Positions 8,314 through 16,270 of a DNA stretch of 64,000 bases are shown piece by piece. Under the pieces are notes generated by a model. It worked only from the letters and a program-made list of their open reading frames with translations. It was not told where the DNA came from and did not search any database. Position numbers and translations under genes: made by a program. Numbering within the stretch: position 1 is the first letter of the stretch; every line of letters begins with the position of its first letter. Origin of the DNA: Paraflavitalea sp. CAU 1676 (lineage in GTDB: Bacteria; Bacteroidota; Bacteroidia; Chitinophagales; Chitinophagaceae); the NCBI RefSeq assembly GCF_029223285.1, contig NZ_JARHUJ010000012.1:124001-188000 (forward strand). Reading direction: 5' to 3'.

Positions 8314-8339
8314 GGGCCGGCGATCATCATCGCCGGCCC
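8314..8339 (-). terminator. GC-rich hairpin, probable terminator or transcript-end stabiliser
   Basis: A perfect 11-bp stem GGGCCGGCGAT / ATCGCCGGCCC with a 4-nt loop, 35 nt after the DUF4199 gene stop. The T-tract that follows on the minus strand is weak. Confidence 0.55.
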
Positions 8340-8374
8340 CGACATTAAAAGAAATTAATGAGATGCAGACTGCA

Positions 8375-8911
8375 TCACGCCACCTGTACCTCAGGCTTTT
8401 TCTTCCTTTTCAGGAAGAGCGCACACAGCAGCGCAACGACCGTACCTATAGGTAAAATTTCCATATAGGTGAGGAGGATAACGCCCACCGGCGTTTGATA
8501 CATCTTCGCATAGCTGGCCATACTTTCCCGCTTCTCATTGATCTGGGCCGGTGTGGCGCCACTCTCCTGAGCGTCCCGGATCACGCAGGTACTATAGCGT
8601 TCCAGGAAGTCGGGCATGAACAGGTAATATTCGATCAGCCAAACGCCCACATACATGGTCGAAGCAATCAGCGCGATGAAGAAGCCCACTTTAAAGGCTT
8701 TTCCAAAACTGATCACCCCCTGGTTATATTTATCGCGATAATTCTTAATGCCAACAAAGAGGAACGAGAAGGCAACCAGCATGGTGGTGTAGCCAAGAAT
8801 TTCACTGCCTTTAAAATGGTCGGTCTTATAAACCATGTTGGCAGAGTAGAGCATCATGGCGGTAACGATGAGGCCGGCGATCAATCCGAAAACAAGAACG
8901 GTCTTTTTCAT
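8375..8911 (-). CDS. DUF4199 membrane protein
   Basis: A 178-residue protein with four hydrophobic segments (about residues 5-25, 40-57, 74-95 and 145-167) and a basic tail (LKRKKKPEVQVA). The phrase TTMLVAFSFLFVGIKNYRDK followed by FGKAFKVGFFIALIASTMYV is characteristic of DUF4199, a Bacteroidota-specific inner-membrane family of unknown function. The first residues double as a signal anchor (MKKTVLVFGLIAGLIVTAM). It is a single-gene transcript with a hairpin behind it. Confidence 0.85.
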   Translation of the reverse strand: MKKTVLVFGLIAGLIVTAMMLYSANMVYKTDHFKGSEILGYTTMLVAFSFLFVGIKNYRDKYNQGVISFGKAFKVGFFIALIASTMYVGVWLIEYYLFMPDFLERYSTCVIRDAQESGATPAQINEKRESMASYAKMYQTPVGVILLTYMEILPIGTVVALLCALFLKRKKKPEVQVA

Positions 8912-9031
8912 GATGGTGAAGATTGGTGAATTGGTTACCCCGCAAAATTGAAGGTAAAATCGTTCCTGCAGCTCATACTTTGGGGTGATTTTAGGCTGGA
9001 GATCGTTTTTAGTACCAATGGGTGATACCTG

Positions 9032-9574
9032 CTATGGAATGATACTCAGTCGCTTAGCTTTTTCGATAGCTTGCGTGCGTCGTTTAACGTCCAGTTTCAG
9101 GAAGAGATTCGAAGAATGGGTCTTAACGGTATTGAGGGAAACATACAAGTGGTCGGCAATTTCCTGGTTACTGTGGCCCGCAGCGATCAGTCGGAGCACT
9201 TCCAGTTCGCGCGGACTGATGCCCGATTTAGTAAGGGCAGTGTGATTGATGGCGAAATCGCCGGTTACCGTCGCAGCCACTGGTTCTTTTTCGATATACA
9301 ATTCCTTTTCGATCACGACGGTATTGATCTTTGGCTTGCTGAGGCGGAGGGCCAGCCATACCCCGAGCACAGTAAAGATCACGGCAATAGCGCCGGCATA
9401 GACCTGGAAAGCATTGTTGATGATGATGAAACGCAGCTCAAGCCAGCGCAGCAATACCAATAAAGCGGCGAGCGAAAGGCCGTAGCCCACAATATGTTTG
9501 TACCTGGCCAGCGATTTCAGCATAAGGCAATAGCCGGTTAAAAGACCGGCTAGTTCAAAAATACAATAATTCAT
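9032..9574 (-). CDS. Membrane-anchored LuxR-type transcriptional regulator
   Basis: A 180-residue protein. The N-terminal part has two or three hydrophobic helices (TGYCLMLKSLARYKHIVGYG, a segment from SLAALLVLL, then YAGAIAVIFTVLGVWLAL). The C-terminal 65 residues are a GerE/LuxR DNA-binding domain (SPRELEVLRLIAAGHSNQEI, then YVSLNTVKTHSSNLFLKLDV). No receiver domain is present. The longer frame from 9742 would overlap the upstream gene by 97 nt, so ATG 9574 is chosen. Small membrane-plus-GerE proteins of this layout are common in Bacteroidota, and no signal is known for them. The upstream membrane-protein gene 71 bp away may be a partner. Confidence 0.8.
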   Translation of the reverse strand: MNYCIFELAGLLTGYCLMLKSLARYKHIVGYGLSLAALLVLLRWLELRFIIINNAFQVYAGAIAVIFTVLGVWLALRLSKPKINTVVIEKELYIEKEPVAATVTGDFAINHTALTKSGISPRELEVLRLIAAGHSNQEIADHLYVSLNTVKTHSSNLFLKLDVKRRTQAIEKAKRLSIIP

Positions 9575-9645
9575 CCGGAGCGATAGGTTCAACGATCGTG
9601 CTGAACATCGCCGCACCCGGAGGATGATTTTTTGAAGTCTATTTA

Positions 9646-9996
9646 TTATGCGTGATCCTGACGACGGCGCATCACCAGGCTGGCGATCCTGCAGGTAGCC
9701 ACGGCTACTGGTATGAAACTCAGCAAAGCCAGCATCCCGCATATTTGTGCACTGGCAGGCATTAGTTCGGTGCCAATGGCCAGGGTGGCATTTTCATACA
9801 GGATGGCGATGGTGATCAGCGAAAAGGCGAGGGTAGCCACCAGGCTAAAGCCCAGGGTGATGCCAAGGTTACGTCCTCCTTTTTCCTTACCATTCAGTTT
9901 GATCTTGTCGCCGAATAACATGAGCAGAAAAAGGCCTCCGAGCGAAATGGCGCTCAGGCATTTTACAAATGGGGATAACAGTTCATGCAGCTCCAT
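9646..9996 (-). CDS. Small membrane protein of unknown function
   Basis: A 116-residue protein with three predicted membrane helices (about residues 13-30, 45-66 and 82-103) and a basic C-terminus (MRRRQDHA). The loop GDKIKLNGKEKGGRNLG is positively charged. I do not recognise a family. It is upstream of the membrane-bound LuxR-type regulator on the same strand with 71 bp between them, which suggests co-transcription. Confidence 0.7.
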   Translation of the reverse strand: MELHELLSPFVKCLSAISLGGLFLLMLFGDKIKLNGKEKGGRNLGITLGFSLVATLAFSLITIAILYENATLAIGTELMPASAQICGMLALLSFIPVAVATCRIASLVMRRRQDHA

Positions 9997-10318
9997 AGTA
10001 GAACAGTTTAGGTAGTGTTAACAGGGTTAAAGGTTCAGCTTCCGCGCGCGTGACGTGGCAGCAAATGGTCAAATTCTCTTTTGTGGATGGGAACCTTGAA
10101 CTGCGGGGCAGTGAACAGGTTATTATAACACTTTAGCTTACACAGGAAAGAATGGAAAATGGAAACAGGGTGCGCCAAAACTAAATGAATTCAGCAAAAT
10201 AAACATACCTATGCCCTAATTATTCGCCGAACCTGCCAAAATTTGACATATAGCAAAGGTATTAGGGTACAAGTCGTATCTTCCGACCTCATATCAACCA
10301 ACTGTTTAAAACAGCCAT
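9997..10318. other. Divergent intergenic region
   Basis: No gene is seen. It must hold the promoters of the membrane-protein gene (minus) and the Tat-exported isomerase gene (plus). A perfect inverted repeat CTGTTT-A-AAACAG lies at 10302-10314, only 4 bp before the plus-strand ATG, and could be an operator or a small leader hairpin. A TTAAC-AGG-GTTAA repeat lies about 20 bp from the minus-strand start. Confidence 0.4.
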
Positions 10319-11152
10319 ATGACATCAAGACGGAATTTTTTACAGCAATCTGCCCTGGGCCTGGCTGGCTCCCTTAGCTTACCACTTGTATCCGGCGCTG
10401 CTCCTGCCAAAAAAGGAAATACCCCCATTCTTACGGGCGTGGCTGGGTACACCTTCGCCAAATTCGATCTCGAGAAATCGATCGCAATGATGAAGAAGGT
10501 CGACATAAAATATATCTCGATCAAGGATATCCACCTGCCACTGAACAGCTCCGATGAAAAGATCGAGAGTGTGAAGAAGCAATTCGCCGATGCCGGGATC
10601 AATGTGTACGCTGTAGGCGTTATCTACATGAAATCGAAGGAAGCGGTGGACCAGGCATTCGCCTATGCCAAAAAAGTAGGGGTGCCCCTGGTGGTAGGCG
10701 TGCCCAATCCCGAACTGCTCGACTACACCGAATCGGTGGTGAAATCGACTGGTATCAAGATCGCCATTCACAACCACGGACCGGAAGATAAACTCTATCC
10801 CAGCCCTAAGAACGTGTGGGATCTTATCAAGGACCGCGACGAAAAGATGGGCATCTGCATGGACATCGGCCACGCTATTCGCGCCGGCGCTGATCCCGCC
10901 GAAGTAGTGAAGCTTTACAAGAGCCGTCTGTACGACCTGCACATCAAGGATGTATCGCTGGCGGCCAAAGATGGCAAGGCCATTGAAGTAGGCCGTGGTG
11001 TCATCGACTTCCCGGCACTGGTAAAGGCCCTGCAAAAGATCCGCTACCAGGGCGTATGCAGCCTCGAGTTTGAAAAAGATATGAGCGACCCCCTTGCAGG
11101 CATTGCTGAATCAGCAGGCTATTTCAAAGGAGTCGTGAAGTCGTTGTCGTAA
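10319..11152 (+). CDS. Tat-exported sugar phosphate isomerase/epimerase-like protein (TIM barrel)
   Basis: A 277-residue protein. The start MTSRRNFLQQSALGLAGSLS is a twin-arginine signal, so export is folded and probably cofactor-loaded. The rest is an AP-endonuclease-2-type TIM barrel (xylose isomerase-like): IKYISIKDIHLP, GVIYMKSKEAV, IKIAIHNHGPEDK, then GICMDIGHAIRAGADP and YDLHIKDVS, ending GVCSLEFEKDMSDP. The His-Asn-His, Asp-His, His and Glu residues form the usual divalent-metal site. Bacteroidota have many such periplasmic proteins of unknown substrate, some acting on keto- or inosose-type sugars. It is a single gene ended by a strong bidirectional terminator. Confidence 0.85.
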   Translation: MTSRRNFLQQSALGLAGSLSLPLVSGAAPAKKGNTPILTGVAGYTFAKFDLEKSIAMMKKVDIKYISIKDIHLPLNSSDEKIESVKKQFADAGINVYAVGVIYMKSKEAVDQAFAYAKKVGVPLVVGVPNPELLDYTESVVKSTGIKIAIHNHGPEDKLYPSPKNVWDLIKDRDEKMGICMDIGHAIRAGADPAEVVKLYKSRLYDLHIKDVSLAAKDGKAIEVGRGVIDFPALVKALQKIRYQGVCSLEFEKDMSDPLAGIAESAGYFKGVVKSLS

Positions 11153-11187
11153 GTGCAAGATCCAACGGTATTAAAAATGTAAGTATA

Positions 11188-11219
11188 GGAGGGTGTCAAA
11201 ATCAATTTTGACACCCTCC
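11188..11219. terminator. Bidirectional terminator between convergent genes
   Basis: A perfect 14-bp stem, GGAGGGTGTCAAAA / TTTTGACACCCTCC, with a 4-nt loop. It lies 35 nt after the plus-strand stop and 5 nt after the minus-strand stop. The stem itself supplies A/T-rich ends in both directions. Confidence 0.75.
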
Positions 11220-11224
11220 CTTAT

Positions 11225-11764
11225 TTAGCAACCATCTTTGCGAGGGATACGTTTAAAAATTACTTTACTATCTCGTTCTGCATAGTTGCACCTTACTATT
11301 GGATAGGAATACTTAGGCGCGTGTGATACGACATGGCTTCTTATAATGATTTTGTCGTTAACTTTCAGGCTCTGCAATTGCTCAAGTTGAGACTTTTCCG
11401 GCTCAAATGTTACAATATAATCGACACCATCAATCCTGGCCATCACACCGAAACCCAATCTTGAGCCTGGCGGAAGAGAAAGGGAGGTTACAACAGCCTC
11501 CATATTGCTAGAATCACTTATATGCTTGCTTAATTTAGCAGCACCGGCAAGCACTTTTTTACCTTCGGGAGACGCTACCCACTTTTTGTAACTTATACCT
11601 CCAGGCGTAGCCTCCCATTGTCTCAATGCGGCTTCCCTTTCAGCAGCAGAGAGTGGCTGGGGGGGTGATTTTTTGGGCGTTTCATTGTTGGTTTCGTGAT
11701 TAGCATATACTAGTCCGCTTACCACAACCAGCAGTAGGATCAACGAATAGATAACTTTTTTCAT
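11225..11764 (-). CDS. Exported protein of unknown function
   Basis: A 179-residue protein with a signal peptide (residues 1-21, MKKVIYSLILLLVVVSGLVY). A Pro/Lys-rich linker is followed by a helical stretch (AAEREAALRQWEATPGG, then SYKKWVASPEGKKVLAGAA). The C-terminal half, about residues 88-175, looks like a small beta-barrel or OB-like domain (RLGFGVMARIDGVDYIVTFE and LKVNDKIIIRSHVVSHAPKY). There is no Cys lipobox. I do not recognise the family. It is a stand-alone gene. Confidence 0.7.
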   Translation of the reverse strand: MKKVIYSLILLLVVVSGLVYANHETNNETPKKSPPQPLSAAEREAALRQWEATPGGISYKKWVASPEGKKVLAGAAKLSKHISDSSNMEAVVTSLSLPPGSRLGFGVMARIDGVDYIVTFEPEKSQLEQLQSLKVNDKIIIRSHVVSHAPKYSYPIVRCNYAERDSKVIFKRIPRKDGC

Positions 11765-11903
11765 ATATTGTAGATTTAATTAACAAAGATTGATCTCCTT
11801 ATAAATCACAACCGTTTAAGGCATTTCTTTTTTGTTTTTCGTAGCCCGGTAATGTTTGATACAGCAAAACTACTTTGATCCTTCCAGCTTGAAGGGTCAG
11901 GGT

Positions 11904-11940
11904 TGTAAATTCAAATGTAAACGTTGTAAATTATTGTAAA
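11904..11940. repeat. Four TGTAAA direct repeats
   Basis: TGTAAA occurs at 11904, 11916, 11925 and 11935, spaced 9-12 bp apart in an otherwise gene-free stretch upstream of the exported-protein gene (start 11764). It may be a regulatory repeat. The remaining DNA from 11765 to about 12014 shows no gene. Confidence 0.4.
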
Positions 11941-12014
11941 TAGCACCCTGGACCTTAGAGCCTTGCTGCTTAAGATCCTCACTGACTGCAAAAAAAAGGC
12001 TGGTGCTCCCTGAC

Positions 12015-12157
12015 TGATCCCGGCCTGATCCGCCCCCGGTCACGCTCTGATCAGTCCCCGATCAATTCCTGCGTACGCTGTGAGTAAGCCCATAGGAGGG
12101 GCAAAGGAACTCCGAGGGAACTCCAAGGGAAGTCTAAGGGAATAGTAAGGCAACAGG
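12015..12157. repeat. Degenerate tandem array with 11-bp period
   Basis: Cut every 11 bp from 12015, the DNA falls into 13 successive related units: TGATCCCGGCC, TGATCCGCCCC, CGGTCACGCTC, TGATCAGTCCC, CGATCAATTCC and so on. They change gradually into AAAGGAACTCC, GAGGGAACTCC, AAGGGAAGTCT and AAGGGAATAGT. The best-conserved part (12106-12149) is four copies of GGAAnnCnnAG-like units. No coding sequence is supported across it. A second, unrelated array with the same period lies at 32003-32343. Confidence 0.75.
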
Positions 12158-12240
12158 CATCAAATGCAGGCTGGACGGGCTTTTTTTCTGTTTCAAAATG
12201 GCGGATGCAGTCCCATGGCGGGTTTGCTCGAAATGTGCCA

Positions 12241-12390
12241 TTAAAACTTGCTGAACCCCAGGCAGAGCTCAAAACCCTTACTGTAATGTACAATCACCAC
12301 CGGCCCGTCACCAAATTTATCTTCCCGTATCGCGGAAATCACATCCGGCAGCTTCTCACTAAGGGAAAACCGCTTCTTTTCGACATTCAT
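12241..12390 (-). CDS. Hidden 49-residue ORF behind an aldo/keto reductase gene
   Basis: The minus strand from ATG 12390 to TAA 12241 encodes 49 residues starting MNVEKKRFSLSEKLPDVISA and ending FELCLGFSKF. The composition is protein-like (alternating charged and hydrophobic residues, plausible helix then VVIVHY strand). It begins 30 nt after the TGA of the aldo/keto reductase and is in the same frame, with ten open codons between, so it is either a small downstream cistron or a remnant of a longer gene. No family is recognised and no ribosome-binding site is obvious. Confidence 0.45.
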   Translation of the reverse strand: MNVEKKRFSLSEKLPDVISAIREDKFGDGPVVIVHYSKGFELCLGFSKF

Positions 12391-12420
12391 CAACCGCAGT
12401 GGTCGCAGAGTCGGTAGTGA

Positions 12421-13452
12421 TCAATAAAACTTCGGCAACGGATTTAGCTGCGTATTCTGCCGCTGGTGCCAGTAGGGGTAAATAGCATCCCTGTCGCTGG
12501 CAGCATCGAGTTTTTTGACCTGCTCCGTGGTCAGGTTCCAGCCTACCGCGTCCAGGTTCTGCTTCAATTGCTCCTCGTTGCGTGCACCAATAATGATATT
12601 GGCAACCGTAGGGCGCTGCAATACCCAGTTGAGCGCTACCTGCGCCACCGACTTGCCGGTTTCGGCAGCCACCTCATCGAGGGCATCCATGATCGTATAG
12701 AGAAATTCTTCATTGAGCGCTGGCCCGTGGCCGCCGCCCTGTTGCACCCTGTTCTCTTTGGGCAGTGGTTGGTTGCGGCGGTATTTGCCACCCAGCCGGC
12801 CCGAGGCCAGCGGGCTCCACACAATGGTGCCGACCTTTTGGTCGATGCCCAGCGGCATCAATTCCCATTCAAACTCGCGGTCGAGCAAAGAATAATACGC
12901 CTGGTGGGCGATGTACTTGGTCCAGCCATACCTTTCCGAGACCGACAACGATTTCATCAAATGCCATCCCGAGAAATTGGAGCAGGCAATATAACGCACC
13001 TTGCCGCTTTGCACCAGGTTGTCGAGCGTGCGCAGGGTTTCTTCTACCGGCGTATTGCCATCGAACCCATGCATATGATAAATATCGATATAGTCGGTTT
13101 GCAGACGCCGCAGGGAATCTTCCACCTGCCGCAGTAAATGGAAACGCGACGAACTATAATCATTGGGGCCGTCGCCCATGACGAAGGTTGCTTTGGTGGA
13201 AAGGATCACCTGGTCGCGGATGCCCTTGATCGCATGGCCCAGTATCTCTTCGGCCACGCCACGCGAATAAACGTTGGCGGTATCGAAGAAATTAACACCT
13301 GCGTCCATACACAATTTCACCAGGCGGTTGGCTTCTTCCTGCTGCGTGGTGCCCCAGGCTTTGAAGAAATCTCCCACGCCGCCAAAGGTCGCTGTACCGA
13401 AACTCAATACCGGTACCTGCAGCCCGGAGTTGCCCAATTGTCTGTATTCCAT
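12421..13452 (-). CDS. Aldo/keto reductase
   Basis: A 343-residue NADPH-dependent (beta/alpha)8-barrel oxidoreductase acting on carbonyl compounds in the cytoplasm. It shows the AKR features MEYRQLGNSGLQVPVLSFG, the catalytic Asp and Tyr (GVNFFDTANVYSRGVAEEIL), Lys in VILSTKATFV, His in YHMHGFDG, and the cofactor segment IIIGARNEEQLKQNLDA. The active-site tetrad Asp-Tyr-Lys-His is complete. The longer frame from 13488 adds MLSSHHHYQLVF, which is not family-like, so the ATG at 13452 is used. It probably acts on sugar-derived or other aldehydes, with the natural substrate unknown. Paralogous to the reductase at 30820-31821. Confidence 0.9.
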   Translation of the reverse strand: MEYRQLGNSGLQVPVLSFGTATFGGVGDFFKAWGTTQQEEANRLVKLCMDAGVNFFDTANVYSRGVAEEILGHAIKGIRDQVILSTKATFVMGDGPNDYSSSRFHLLRQVEDSLRRLQTDYIDIYHMHGFDGNTPVEETLRTLDNLVQSGKVRYIACSNFSGWHLMKSLSVSERYGWTKYIAHQAYYSLLDREFEWELMPLGIDQKVGTIVWSPLASGRLGGKYRRNQPLPKENRVQQGGGHGPALNEEFLYTIMDALDEVAAETGKSVAQVALNWVLQRPTVANIIIGARNEEQLKQNLDAVGWNLTTEQVKKLDAASDRDAIYPYWHQRQNTQLNPLPKFY

Positions 13453-13753
13453 AAAAACGAGTTGATAATGATGATGGGAGGATAACAACCCGCCGCCGGA
13501 GATTGTTTGGGCGGCAGCTGGTCAGTTTGCCCGCATTTTTCCCGGCAACCATACCGGCAGATTGATAGATTCGGGCAGATTTGCCTGTGGAAGGAATGCT
13601 ACATAATGATTCTTATTGTAACTTTAATATCGCTTCTCCAACACTTATTCCCTTACCGTGTTATCGATAGCCAGTGGCACCGTATTGTAGTGACCACCTT
13701 CATAACGAGGTACCAACGATCACCATTCAACCTTTAAAAAGTACAAACCGTCA

Positions 13754-14665
13754 GTGGCAAAAGATTATTATTCCATATTGGGCGTTTCGAAGCAGGCAAC
13801 AGATGATGAGATCAAAAAGGCATTTCGTAAGCTGGCTGTCAAATACCATCCCGATAAGAACCCCGGCAATAAAGAGGCTGAAGAGAAATTCAAGGAACTC
13901 AACGAGGCCTACGAAGTGTTGAGCGACCCCGAAAAACGCAAGAAGTACGATGTATATGGCGCCAACTGGAACCAGTTCAATGGGGCTCAGCAGGGTCAGC
14001 ATCAATACCAGGGGGGCGGACAGTCCTATCAATACGAGGGCGATCCCAGCGAGTTCTTTGGACAGGGCGGCGATTTCTCGGATATATTCGGAGAGTTCTT
14101 TGGCCGCACCGGCGGCAGTGGCAGCAATTCGCGCCGCAGTACGCGCAAGCGCAAGGGACAGGATTATCAGTCGTCCATGACCATTACCCTGCTGGAAGCA
14201 TTTGAGGGCACTTCGCGCATCGTGAATGTCAACGAACAGAAGATCCGCATTACCCTCAAGCCCGGTACGTATGAAGGGCTCACCATCAGACTGGCAGGCA
14301 AAGGAGCTCATGGCATGAATGGCGGCGTGGCCGGCGATCTCTTTATTACGATCCATGTAACGCCCGATGCCACGTTTAAAGTAGAAGGGAACGACCTGCG
14401 GCAAACCATCCAGGTAGACCTGTTCACGGCCGTACTGGGAGGCGACCAGGTGGTGCGTACCCTGTCGGGGCAATTGAAGATCAAGATTGGTGCCGGCACA
14501 CAGCCCGGCAAATTGTTGCGCCTGCGCGGTAAGGGAATGCCGGTATACGGACAGGAAGGTCAGCAGGGCGATATGCTGCTCGAAGTGCAGGTTAAGATAC
14601 CTGAACAGTTGAGCGAAGAACAACAGGAATTGTTCAGGCGCCTGCAGAAAACGTTCGAATCATAG
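13754..14665 (+). CDS. DnaJ-type co-chaperone, CbpA-like (class II)
   Basis: A 303-residue protein. Residues 4-70 are a J domain with the HPD motif at 32-34, which stimulates DnaK ATPase. A Gly/Gln/Phe-rich linker (about 75-115) follows, then two C-terminal peptide-binding domains ([51 protein letters not shown]). The Cys-rich zinc domain of DnaJ is absent, so it is class II like CbpA. The start codon is GTG: no in-frame ATG precedes it, and [15 protein letters not shown] is where the J domain must start. It is the first gene of a compact run with an unknown protein and thioredoxin. Confidence 0.9.
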   Translation: MAKDYYSILGVSKQATDDEIKKAFRKLAVKYHPDKNPGNKEAEEKFKELNEAYEVLSDPEKRKKYDVYGANWNQFNGAQQGQHQYQGGGQSYQYEGDPSEFFGQGGDFSDIFGEFFGRTGGSGSNSRRSTRKRKGQDYQSSMTITLLEAFEGTSRIVNVNEQKIRITLKPGTYEGLTIRLAGKGAHGMNGGVAGDLFITIHVTPDATFKVEGNDLRQTIQVDLFTAVLGGDQVVRTLSGQLKIKIGAGTQPGKLLRLRGKGMPVYGQEGQQGDMLLEVQVKIPEQLSEEQQELFRRLQKTFES

Positions 14666-14685
14666 AACCTGAAAATACAAACACT

Positions 14686-15051
14686 ATGCATCCGGATCTG
14701 ATCATTTACCAATCGTACACTGATGCCTATGCCAATGTTGTGGATGATGTGCGGGAGATACTGCTGAGCCGCCGGTTGATCCACTATGCAGGTTCGCTGA
14801 AAGAAAGGGCGCTGCTCGATGAAGAAGAACTGGAGAAAGCAGTGCGGAAGGCATTGATCGTTTGCGTGTCGGCGGGCATACAGCCATCGGAACATTTTAA
14901 AAGTATTTTCATTTACGAAAAAGAAGCGTTGAAGAAAGACTGGCTGGTGTCCGACCTGGGCCTCCAGCTCATCCTATTGAATGCCGATATTGAAAACCCG
15001 GTAGTAGCCAGGCTGCAGGTGGAGCTGGCAGCAGGCCGGGTAACATCATAA
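14686..15051 (+). CDS. Unknown protein in the CbpM position
   Basis: A 121-residue, mostly helical, acidic protein (MHPDLIIYQSYTDAYANVVD..., then LLDEEELEKAVRKALIVC and DWLVSDLGLQLILLNADI). No signal peptide or membrane segment. It follows the CbpA-like gene by 20 nt and precedes thioredoxin by 9 nt, so all three are co-transcribed. In Enterobacteria cbpA is followed by cbpM, a small inhibitor of its J domain. This protein sits in the same place and has similar size, but I do not see the MerR-like CbpM sequence, so a modulator role is inference only. Confidence 0.7.
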   Translation: MHPDLIIYQSYTDAYANVVDDVREILLSRRLIHYAGSLKERALLDEEELEKAVRKALIVCVSAGIQPSEHFKSIFIYEKEALKKDWLVSDLGLQLILLNADIENPVVARLQVELAAGRVTS

Positions 15052-15060
15052 ATCATACCT

Positions 15061-15360
15061 ATGCAATCGTTTCAGGATCTAATACAAGGTGATATGCCCG
15101 TGCTGGTCGATTTCTATGCCGATTGGTGCAGTCCCTGCAAAGCCATGGACCCCATCATTCGCGAGGTGGCCCACGAAATGACCAATAAAGTAAGAACGAT
15201 CAAGATCAATGTCGATAATAACCAGCAGGCCGCCCAGGCCTTTGGGGTAACGGGCATCCCCACGCTGATACTGTTCAGGCATGGAAAAGTACTCTGGCGC
15301 CAGGCCGGCATGGTCAATAAAAGCAGCCTCGTGGCGGCCATCGGCCAACACCTGGTTTAA
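15061..15360 (+). CDS. trxA: Thioredoxin
   Basis: A 99-residue cytoplasmic thioredoxin fold with the active site WCSPC (Cys23 and Cys26, inside LVDFYADWCSPCKAMDP), the cis-Pro loop GVTGIPTLILF and the usual Asp in the first strand. Length is slightly shorter than E. coli TrxA. The second active-site residue Ser instead of Gly (CSPC) may shift redox potential. It belongs to the chaperone run (CbpA-like DnaJ, 121-residue protein), suggesting a role in stress repair of oxidised proteins. The symbol is given by family only, since the main housekeeping thioredoxin may be elsewhere. Confidence 0.85.
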   Translation: MQSFQDLIQGDMPVLVDFYADWCSPCKAMDPIIREVAHEMTNKVRTIKINVDNNQQAAQAFGVTGIPTLILFRHGKVLWRQAGMVNKSSLVAAIGQHLV

Positions 15361-15477
15361 TGACCGTGAGATACCATTAACTGCCTTCCAGCTGTTTGTT
15401 GCTTCATGCTGCCGCGCCCTCCCTTGGGCTTGCCCGAAATATGCGTACATTAGCAGTGGCACAACCTCGAACCATTT

Positions 15478-16260
15478 ATGCGCGTTACCACTATCGGATA
15501 TCATTTGGGCGGAAGACTGGACCTCAAGCTGATCAAAAATAGCCTCACTTTTCGTTGTGTATATGCCGATCCTACTGAACTGATCTATGAGACCGGCGAG
15601 TACTCCTGGTTTCAGGTATTCGATTATGGCAGCGTTGTTTTCTTCGGAATTGAAAAAACACTTCAAACAGATATCATTACTTCTATTCGCCGCATCCTCA
15701 ACCTCGAAGTGAATGAGCTGGAAAGTGAAGAGACGGATATCGAGATGATCGCCGATGCCCCCACCAAAGTATTGTTCGATAAGATCATCGTTAACCATAT
15801 CAATGTCGATGTGGCTAAAATTGTAATGCTCAATATCGCGCAGTCGGTGGCGTTGGATTATTATATCGACCAGACCAATATCCTGCTGGAGCAAACAGCC
15901 TTTTTCGGCGTAGAGCTCGAAGAAAAAGGGAAATTCTCCATCAAAGGAAAAGCGCTGCTGAAGTACATTGGCAAGGCGCTCAATCTTAAGAACCGCATCG
16001 CGCGCAACCTGTATATATTCGACAGCCCCGATATTACCTGGAACGATCAGTACCTCAATGACCTGCACACGCAGCTGAACCACGAGCTGGATATCCGCAT
16101 CCGCTACCGCAGCCTGCAGGAAAGCCTGGATATCATACAGGAAAACCTTGAGATATTCAAAGACATCAACCAGCATTCGCACAGTTCAACCCTCGAGTGG
16201 ATCATCATTATCCTCATTGCGGTGGAGATCCTGAACATATTCTTCGGTAAGTTATTCTAA
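15478..16260 (+). CDS. RMD1/DUF155-family membrane protein
   Basis: A 260-residue protein. The N-terminal part contains the RMD1 pattern VFDYGSVVFFGIEKT. The central part is helical and charged (residues about 80-215, LLEQTAFFGVELEEKGKF, IGKALNLKNRIARNLYIF, TWNDQYLNDLHTQLNHELDI). A C-terminal membrane anchor ends it (TLEWIIIILIAVEILNIFFG). This is the layout of the RMD1/Sif2 (DUF155) family, known from yeast mitochondria and conserved in bacteria without an assigned biochemical role. The catalytic chemistry is unknown. A 117-nt gap separates it from thioredoxin, and the next gene starts 10 nt downstream. Confidence 0.8.
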   Translation: MRVTTIGYHLGGRLDLKLIKNSLTFRCVYADPTELIYETGEYSWFQVFDYGSVVFFGIEKTLQTDIITSIRRILNLEVNELESEETDIEMIADAPTKVLFDKIIVNHINVDVAKIVMLNIAQSVALDYYIDQTNILLEQTAFFGVELEEKGKFSIKGKALLKYIGKALNLKNRIARNLYIFDSPDITWNDQYLNDLHTQLNHELDIRIRYRSLQESLDIIQENLEIFKDINQHSHSSTLEWIIIILIAVEILNIFFGKLF

Positions 16261-16270
16261 CACCTATTCC

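Noticed and set aside
12205-12417. Plus-strand frame of 70 codons
   Set aside because: It lies opposite the more protein-like 49-codon minus-strand frame and gives no recognisable product.
13751-14623. Minus-strand frame of 290 codons opposite DnaJ
   Set aside because: Shadow of the well-supported J-domain gene. Long antisense frames are common here because of codon bias.
15079-16182. Minus-strand frame of 367 codons opposite thioredoxin and the RMD1/DUF155 gene
   Set aside because: Both plus-strand genes have clear motifs (WCSPC and the C-terminal anchor). The antisense product has none.
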